Assembly (NCBI GenBank): GCA_021811635.1 | Contig: JAJZNS010000063.1 | Coordinates: 1-15,043 of the forward strand | DNA length: 15,043 bases | Reading direction: 5' to 3' | DNA from: Thermoplasmata archaeon | Lineage (GTDB): Archaea > Thermoplasmatota > Thermoplasmata > Thermoplasmatales > Thermoplasmataceae | Part shown: positions 6,776 through 11,676 of the stretch, one piece after another | Layout: each line of letters begins with the position of its first letter | Position numbering within the stretch: position 1 is the first letter of the stretch | Notes under the pieces: generated by a model | Database searches by the model: none | Told to the model about the DNA's origin: nothing | What the model saw: only the letters and a program-made list of their open reading frames with translations | Translations under genes and position numbers: made by a program

Positions 6776-6785
6776 TATTTACATA
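6776..6785 (+). promoter_or_regulatory. TATA-like box for the nuclease-helicase gene
   Basis: ATTTACATA-like sequence (TATTTACATA) is centred about 27 bases upstream of TTG 6808. A second box, TTATAA (6796-6801), would place the transcript start inside the coding region, where no start codon is available. The upstream box is therefore preferred. Confidence 0.35.
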
Positions 6786-6807
6786 TGAAGTCCAGTTATA
6801 ACATAAA

Positions 6808-8583
6808 TTGCAGTCGTCCCTCTTTTTCAGTTCCAATTTTCCTTCTGTTCCGGATGATGAAATAATTTCTGAATTGAGGAACAACTTTGCCGTTGAATAT
6901 GGCTCACGGCCGGAAATGGAACAGGAGATGTCTTGGCGAGGATCATTGAACGCGATGAAGAACTTCGTATCTGAGAGCACTGCAGTATTCATGGAGCTCA
7001 AATTCCCAATTGGTCTTGAAAGGGCTGATTACTTGCTGCTTCGCCACGGAAGAGGACTTGTTGTTGAGGCAAAGGGGTGGAAAAACTACAGGAAACTTGA
7101 CGAATTCTCGGTCAGTGGAGATTCCTCTCTGCACATCGATCCGTGCTATCAGGTCGAGAATTATGTATCAAAACTCAGGAATTTTCATACAGCTGCGAGA
7201 ACCATAGACTTTGATGGCGTAGTATACATGTATCATACCACGGATGGGGATAAGTGCAAGGTTGTTTACAACGGCCAGGAACTTCAAAGCGAACTGCAGT
7301 TGCTGCCGGATCAGGCTGCCACCGAAAAGGATATCATGGCAATTGAAGAGGGATCATTCGAAACCGGCAGGAGATTGATAGATTATGTACAGGCGAACAT
7401 AGGCAAGATACTTGAAGATGCCTCTGTTGCTTTCCTCAATGCTGGCTTCGGTCTGTCCGAAGAACAGATGAAGATCCTGTCCCAGGTCATGAATGCTCTT
7501 GCTCACCAGGAACCCGTTGTCTTCCTTGTTAGAGGAGGAATGGGATCAGGAAAGACACTGGTTGCACTTGCCCTTCTGTTCGAATCAATCAGGAGAGGTT
7601 ATGGCGCCCTTCTTGCGTACAGAAACAACAGGCTTATCAACACATTGAGACAGGTTCTGGGCCCCAGATTTGCACCCCTCCTGCAGTATTACTCGACGGG
7701 ATCAATGGCCAACTTCAGGGGCATTGGCGAAAGGAATTTCGATCCGGGGAAGTTGAAGAACATAAGCCTGATCATATATGATGAAGCGCAGAGAATGACC
7801 AGGGATGTGATCGCAACTACAATGGAGAGACCCCTCACGTCAGTCTATTTTTATGATGAGGAACAGATCTTGCTTGGTGATGAGGCTGGCACATCAGCAA
7901 CATTCTCAGAACAGGCACGCAGGATGGGTAGGAGGGTGGTTGAAATTCAGCTTGAAGGTTTCTACAGGGTACTTGGAGGCAGGGATTATGATCATTTCTT
8001 AAATTCAATTTTCTCTGGGAATATTGCTTCAAAACCTTTGCAGTACGATTTCCGCCTTTTTTCCAATATCAGGGAGATGCTGCGCGCCATGGAAGAAAGA
8101 AAGATTGGCGAAGATTCAGCTAGGCCCCCAAAACTTGCGTTACTTGCGTCATTCACAAGAAGTGATGGGAGAAAGGAGAAGAGGCGAGTGTTTGATCCTG
8201 AAATTCTATGGCTGATGGATGAAAAGACTGAATACCCGGCTTACTGGACCGGAAAAAAGGATCCTCTGCAGTACTGCGCCTCGATCTATGGATCGCAGGG
8301 GTTTGAATCAGACTACGTGGGACTGATCTGGGGAGAGGACCTTGTGTGGAGGGGATCCTGGACCATACAGCCGGATAAGATCATGGACGGAATTGGTGGA
8401 AATAATTCCTTGAAGAAACTCGCGATAACAGCCCCGGAAAGAGCTAGAAGCATGCTGATCAATCGTTACAGGATCATGCTGTCCCGTGGAATGGAGGGGA
8501 CTTACGTTTACTGCGAAGATGTACCGACGCTTGATCATCTTCGTGGCATTCTTTCTGAGACTCCGGGGATATCAAGGAACTAG
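6808..8583 (+). CDS. PD-(D/E)XK nuclease fused to a DUF2075-type superfamily 1 helicase
   Basis: This is a 591-residue two-part enzyme. Residues 40-125 form a restriction-endonuclease-like fold: D74 in ERADYLLL, then E87-A-K89 in VVEAKGW (the D...ExK catalytic signature), and Q115/Y119 in the QxxxY pattern seen in RecB/Cas4-like nucleases. Residues 215-575 form an SF1 helicase of the DUF2075 type. Visible motifs are a Q-type entry LSEEQMKIL, Walker A GGMGSGKT (243-250), Walker B IIYDEAQ (322-328), motif III region FYDEEQ, LEGFYR (382-387), motif V GSQGFESDYVG (495-505) and motif VI YRIMLSRGMEG (554-564). All key residues are intact, so it should cut and translocate nucleic acid. TTG 6808 is the first in-frame start after a stop at 6799-6801. 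It carries no methylase or specificity partner here. A role in defence or repair is inferred. Confidence 0.85.
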   Translation: MQSSLFFSSNFPSVPDDEIISELRNNFAVEYGSRPEMEQEMSWRGSLNAMKNFVSESTAVFMELKFPIGLERADYLLLRHGRGLVVEAKGWKNYRKLDEFSVSGDSSLHIDPCYQVENYVSKLRNFHTAARTIDFDGVVYMYHTTDGDKCKVVYNGQELQSELQLLPDQAATEKDIMAIEEGSFETGRRLIDYVQANIGKILEDASVAFLNAGFGLSEEQMKILSQVMNALAHQEPVVFLVRGGMGSGKTLVALALLFESIRRGYGALLAYRNNRLINTLRQVLGPRFAPLLQYYSTGSMANFRGIGERNFDPGKLKNISLIIYDEAQRMTRDVIATTMERPLTSVYFYDEEQILLGDEAGTSATFSEQARRMGRRVVEIQLEGFYRVLGGRDYDHFLNSIFSGNIASKPLQYDFRLFSNIREMLRAMEERKIGEDSARPPKLALLASFTRSDGRKEKRRVFDPEILWLMDEKTEYPAYWTGKKDPLQYCASIYGSQGFESDYVGLIWGEDLVWRGSWTIQPDKIMDGIGGNNSLKKLAITAPERARSMLINRYRIMLSRGMEGTYVYCEDVPTLDHLRGILSETPGISRN

Positions 8584-8594
8584 TCCATTGGGAA

Positions 8595-8604
8595 AAATAT
8601 ATTT
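8595..8604 (+). promoter_or_regulatory. TATA-like box for the DUF998 gene
   Basis: AAATATATTT is centred 26 bases upstream of ATG 8626 in the 42-base gap after the nuclease-helicase gene. The membrane protein therefore likely has its own leaderless promoter. Confidence 0.55.
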
Positions 8605-8625
8605 CATTCCAGTGCGTAAGAGATT

Positions 8626-9231
8626 ATGGAAACTAACAATGATACCCAGATGAAGATAGCCGGAATCGCATTTTTCATAGGTGTTGTGCAGTTTATCCTG
8701 TTTATGCTTCTCGCGGAGATACTCTATCCGGAATACAGCGTCTCTGGAAACTACATCAGTGATCTTGGAGTCGGGAGCACTGCCTACATTTTCAACATAT
8801 CCATAGTTATTCTTGGTTTACTCATAATAGTTGCAGGTTATTTCATCAGGAGATTTTCCAGGCCGCTTCTCGTGGTGCTTATTCTTGCAGGGATAGGAGC
8901 CATGGGTGTCGGTCTCTTTCCCGAGACGACAGGATCACCACACCTCATATTTTCTTTGCTGGTGTTCCTGATGTCCTCAATAGCACCTTATTTCCTGCTT
9001 GTGAAGATCAGGAACCTTATGTCAGTTCTCTGGGCAATACTGGGAACAATTGGCCTGATTGCTCTTATACTGTACATCCCGGGAATATATCTGGGGCTAG
9101 GGCACGGCGGCATGGAAAGGATGATTGTCTATCCTGACCTCCTTTGGGGAATCGGGTTTGGGGGCTGGCTCGTGGGAAAATTCTCTGAAAATCATGCTGC
9201 TCCTACCCATAAAGATGCGATTGCCCGATGA
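8626..9231 (+). CDS. DUF998 family membrane protein
   Basis: This 201-residue protein has about six predicted helices (about 10-30, 53-73, 80-97, 106-126, 132-156 and 168-185). Family marks are YSVSGNYISDLGVGS (37-51) after helix 1 and GIGAMGVGLFPE (89-100), followed by HLIFSLLVFLMS and a late HGGMERMIVYPDLLWGIGFG. These match DUF998, a family of six-helix membrane proteins without an assigned biochemical role. There is no signal peptide beyond the first helix, and the C terminus (about 185-201) is polar and probably cytoplasmic. It directly follows the nuclease-helicase gene on the same strand but has its own promoter, so a functional link is possible but not shown. Confidence 0.8.
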   Translation: METNNDTQMKIAGIAFFIGVVQFILFMLLAEILYPEYSVSGNYISDLGVGSTAYIFNISIVILGLLIIVAGYFIRRFSRPLLVVLILAGIGAMGVGLFPETTGSPHLIFSLLVFLMSSIAPYFLLVKIRNLMSVLWAILGTIGLIALILYIPGIYLGLGHGGMERMIVYPDLLWGIGFGGWLVGKFSENHAAPTHKDAIAR

Positions 9232-9290
9232 GAAACGCGTTTCTCCCAGGCACTAACACATTTTCATCCTTACCTCTTTTTTTAGTTTTG
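9230..9290 (+). terminator. Palindrome and T-rich stretch after the DUF998 gene
   Basis: GAGAAACGCGTTTCTC (9230-9245) is a perfect 16-base palindrome overlapping the end of the stop codon. It can fold as a 6-bp stem with a CGCG loop. About 30 bases on, a T-rich run (CTCTTTTTTTAGTTTTG, 9274-9290) forms a likely archaeal stop signal before the PaiB-like promoter. Confidence 0.45.
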
Positions 9291-9297
9291 CGAACAC

Positions 9298-9307
9298 ATT
9301 TATAATT
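9298..9307 (+). promoter_or_regulatory. TATA-like box for the PaiB-like gene
   Basis: ATTTATAATT is centred about 23 bases upstream of GTG 9325. The nearer ATG at 9315 is out of frame, so the box supports the GTG as a leaderless start. Confidence 0.55.
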
Positions 9308-9324
9308 GTATACCATGAAACAGC

Positions 9325-9933
9325 GTGTACATTCCGGATTATTTCAGACAGAAGGATTTCGACGAGATAAGACGCTTCATCGAGGAGAACCCGTTCGCTT
9401 TCCTCCTCTTTCCTGTGGGCGATGAGGTAACCACAACCCTCATACCCCTCATTCACGAAGTTGAGGATGGAAAGCTTGTCATATATGGCCACATGGCCAA
9501 AAACAATCCACAGTGGAAGAATGCAATGGACAGGAAGGTCACGATACTGTTTTCTGGGCCACATCACTACATCTCGCCAAGATGGTACGAGATAAGGAAA
9601 TCCGTTCCAACCTGGAACTATGTTTCCGTCAGGATCACCGGCACTCTCAAGGTAATGGAAAGGAAGGATACTGAGAATTTCCTGATCAGGCTGTCGACAT
9701 TCCTTGACGCAGAGTGGCGCAGGGAGGGAAGGGAAAAGGAAGCATACTACCAGAAGATGGTCGAGGAGATTGTTGCCTTCAGGGTAGAGTCACAGACAGT
9801 GGATGCTGGATGGAAGTTAAGCCAGAACCATCCCATGAGCGACAGGAAGGGAGTTGTGGAAAACCTTGAGAAGGCTGGAGACGATGATGCCCTAAAAATG
9901 GCTGAAATGATGAGGAAAATGATGGAAAAATAG
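9325..9933 (+). CDS. PaiB-like FMN-binding split-barrel protein
   Basis: This 202-residue protein matches the PaiB family of pyridoxamine-phosphate-oxidase-like split barrels. It opens with YIPDYFRQKDFDEI. The family core follows: GHMAKNNPQW (55-64), GPHHYISPRWY (78-88) and VPTWNYVSVRITG (94-106), then KLSQNHPMSDRKGVV near 164-178. The length is normal. In Bacillus, PaiB was linked to control of sporulation and protease genes, but the fold is a flavin or haem binder. A redox or detoxifying enzyme is equally likely, and there is no DNA-binding domain visible. GTG 9325 gives exactly the conserved N terminus. It converges with the flavoprotein gene 34 bases downstream. Confidence 0.85.
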   Translation: MYIPDYFRQKDFDEIRRFIEENPFAFLLFPVGDEVTTTLIPLIHEVEDGKLVIYGHMAKNNPQWKNAMDRKVTILFSGPHHYISPRWYEIRKSVPTWNYVSVRITGTLKVMERKDTENFLIRLSTFLDAEWRREGREKEAYYQKMVEEIVAFRVESQTVDAGWKLSQNHPMSDRKGVVENLEKAGDDDALKMAEMMRKMMEK

Positions 9934-9967
9934 ATCTTCACGCATCAGTCTTTACACAGTAACGGAG

Positions 9968-10711
9968 TCAATAGCCGAGAAACTGCTCCGTACGTATCCT
10001 GTTTCTATCCACTCCGAGATCTGATACTATCAAGCGTGTCTCTTCCTCGACCATTCTCGGAGGGCCACATACGTAGAAGATGGCATTATTCAATTCCTCA
10101 ACGTTTGCCCTGATAAACTCCTGATCGATCCTCCCGCTGTGCAAGTTTCCGGGTCGTTCTGGTTCACCTGTCACAGTGTAGAATATCTTTAGCCGTGAAT
10201 CTCCAGCAGCTAACCCGTCCAGTTCATTCCTGAAGACAAGACTCTTTGTTGTTTTTCCAGAATAGAAGAGGCGAATCCTGAAATTCCCGTTCATGGAAAG
10301 GGCATACTTTATCATGCTCCTGAATGGCGTGATGCCTATCCCGCCTGCTACCAGCACAACTATACTTTCTTTCCACAGACCGGGATCGAAAATGAACTTC
10401 CCTATGGCACCAAAGACATCAACTTCCTCACCGTTACCAAGTGAATCAAGCTTCCTCTTGAATGGTGAATCATCAGGTTCTATGGTCGTTGTTATGCCTA
10501 TGTATTTGCCTTCCAGAGGTGATGTGGATATGGAGAAATGGCGCATTTTTCCCCGCTGGTCTCCTTCAAGATCCTGAAAGCGAATTATCACGTGCTGTCC
10601 CGGTAAAAAGTACATCGGCGTTTCAGAAGATTCAAAAATGAAACTCTTCACGCCTTCCGCCTCATTCTTCTTTTCCTTTAATCTGAAGCGCTTCCATCCA
10701 GCTCCGTCCAT
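9968..10711 (-). CDS. Ferredoxin-NAD(P) reductase-like FAD oxidoreductase
   Basis: This 247-residue protein is of the ferredoxin-NADP reductase superfamily without an iron-sulfur domain. An FAD-binding barrel (about 5-110) carries PGQHVIIRF and the RHFSISTSP motif (57-65, equivalent to RxYS) that grips the flavin. The pyridine-nucleotide domain (about 115-247) has AGGIGITPFRSM (122-133), a phosphate-region LFYSGKT, and CGPPRM (215-220), and ends EQFLGY. The usual reaction is electron transfer between NAD(P)H and a ferredoxin, flavodoxin or oxygenase. An AGGAGT ribosome-binding site lies 9 bases before the ATG, unlike its leaderless neighbours, so the mRNA has a leader. The nearby dehydrogenase, with an N-terminal ferredoxin domain and no NAD-binding subunit, is a possible partner. 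That link is inference. Confidence 0.88.
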   Translation of the reverse strand: MDGAGWKRFRLKEKKNEAEGVKSFIFESSETPMYFLPGQHVIIRFQDLEGDQRGKMRHFSISTSPLEGKYIGITTTIEPDDSPFKRKLDSLGNGEEVDVFGAIGKFIFDPGLWKESIVVLVAGGIGITPFRSMIKYALSMNGNFRIRLFYSGKTTKSLVFRNELDGLAAGDSRLKIFYTVTGEPERPGNLHSGRIDQEFIRANVEELNNAIFYVCGPPRMVEEETRLIVSDLGVDRNRIRTEQFLGY

Positions 10712-10720
10712 AACATCCCA

Positions 10721-10726
10721 ACTCCT
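10721..10726 (-). promoter_or_regulatory. Ribosome-binding site of the flavoprotein gene
   Basis: AGGAGT on the minus strand sits 9 bases before ATG 10711. It supports that start and indicates a 5' leader. A TTTAATA box right beside it is too close for a leaderless start. An upstream TGTATAGG near 10757-10764 is a possible alternative promoter. The rest of the 225-base gap shows no gene. Confidence 0.45.
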
Positions 10727-10936
10727 ATTAAACGGGTCAGTATTGATTTTTTACCTTTTCCTATACACTTTTACAAAGATAACCTTTCTTTATTCTTTCT
10801 TGAATGAAAAGATGGTGACACGGGAGACAGATAACTTCAGATGATACACTGAAAGCTGAAAACCCCCCACTTTGCGAAATGCCATTGCAATAATTACGCC
10901 TCACTCATTACAAATGGATGTATCCTATATTTCATT

Positions 10937-11525
10937 TCAGATCTGCAGGAATCCGCGAAACCCCCTTCCACTGTAAAAGGAGGATGCACCGTTATGGTAC
11001 ACGAATACTGTTCCGTAACGCCTATCTGCAAAAATAGCTCCTCCTAGTTTCCTTATATCAGGCGGTGTTTTCAGCCAGCTGGAAGTCCTTGTGTCGAAAG
11101 GTCCAAGTTTCTGAAGGTAAACGGTATTGATCCTCAGACAGAATTTCAATACCCATGCTTGCAGCCATATCGATTGCGTTCCCACCAGGATGAATGCCCT
11201 GCTTCTCCCTTGCCTCCTGCCCCTTGCCGTCATAGCAGATACTCCTTCTGTTTACCGGGCTCTCTGGGGAACAGTCGTAGAAAACGTATTTATCAGTAAT
11301 TTCATCGTGGCTTACAACATCGGGCTCGCCACCAGTTCTTTCCATTTCATTCAGTGACCATATTTTTTCTTCATTCGCCTCCAGCCTCGCCTGAACTTTT
11401 TTCCAGATAATGCCATTGTGCCTGATCACGTTCTCCTCGAAGCGTTGCTTCAATAGTTCTATCAATTCATCCTTTCTTTCCGGAAAAAGGTCTTTTCCCA
11501 ACTTGGCGTTTGCAGGCTTTGACAC
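10937..11525 (-). pseudogene. DUF4256 family protein gene interrupted by a one-base frameshift
   Basis: The two reading frames together make one whole DUF4256 protein of about 195 residues. The first (from GTG 11525, or ATG 11549, to stop 11058) carries RFEENVIRHNGIIWKKVQARL, NEMERTGGEPDVVSHDE, DCSPESPVNRRSICYDG and IDMAASMGIEILSEDQYR. The second frame continues with YLQKLGPFDTRTSSWLKTP, DIRKLGGAIFADRRYG and VFVYHNGASSFYSGRGFRG, ending at 10937. The join falls at a run of three T on the coding strand (plus-strand AAA, 11119-11121): removing one T restores EDQYR-YLQKLG, as in intact relatives. Without correction, frame one ends in about 20 unrelated residues. GTG 11525 fits a TATA box 26 bases upstream and gives a family-like N terminus. 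Sequencing error, true inactivation or +1 recoding are all possible. The family's function is unknown. Confidence 0.85.
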
Positions 11526-11547
11526 AAGTATATAAGTTGTATTGCGC

Positions 11548-11556
11548 ATATAAATT
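11548..11556 (-). promoter_or_regulatory. TATA-like box for the DUF4256 gene
   Basis: AATTTATAT on the minus strand overlaps the upstream ATG (11549), so that ATG would not be transcribed from it. It is centred about 26 bases before GTG 11525, the preferred leaderless start. Confidence 0.5.
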
Positions 11557-11602
11557 CATTTGCTGGCTTCGCCCGATTGCCAAGATATAAATATGATGTT
11601 CA

Positions 11603-11623
11603 GTTATAATTTATAATAATTAT
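11603..11623 (+). promoter_or_regulatory. AT-rich promoter region of the formate dehydrogenase operon
   Basis: GTTATAATTTATAATAATTAT contains overlapping TATA-like boxes 55-75 bases ahead of ATG 11677. Another, GATATAAATATG, lies at 11584-11595. Transcription from these would leave a 5' leader of roughly 35 bases or more without a clear ribosome-binding site, unlike the leaderless genes in the rest of the window. The exact start cannot be fixed by eye. Confidence 0.4.
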
Positions 11624-11676
11624 CAGGAGATTTCTTCGCCTAATACGCCCCTGACGATTATTGTTACGGTGTTATT

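Noticed and set aside
6651..7001. 116-codon minus-strand frame spanning the start of the nuclease-helicase gene
   Set aside because: It overlaps the promoter and conserved N terminus of the helicase gene and has no recognisable domain; another frame on the same strand shows the only CxxC pattern.
10638..10844. 68-codon plus-strand frame over the start of the flavoprotein gene
   Set aside because: Its first third is antisense to the flavoprotein N terminus, and the rest is phenylalanine-rich translation of T-rich intergenic DNA.
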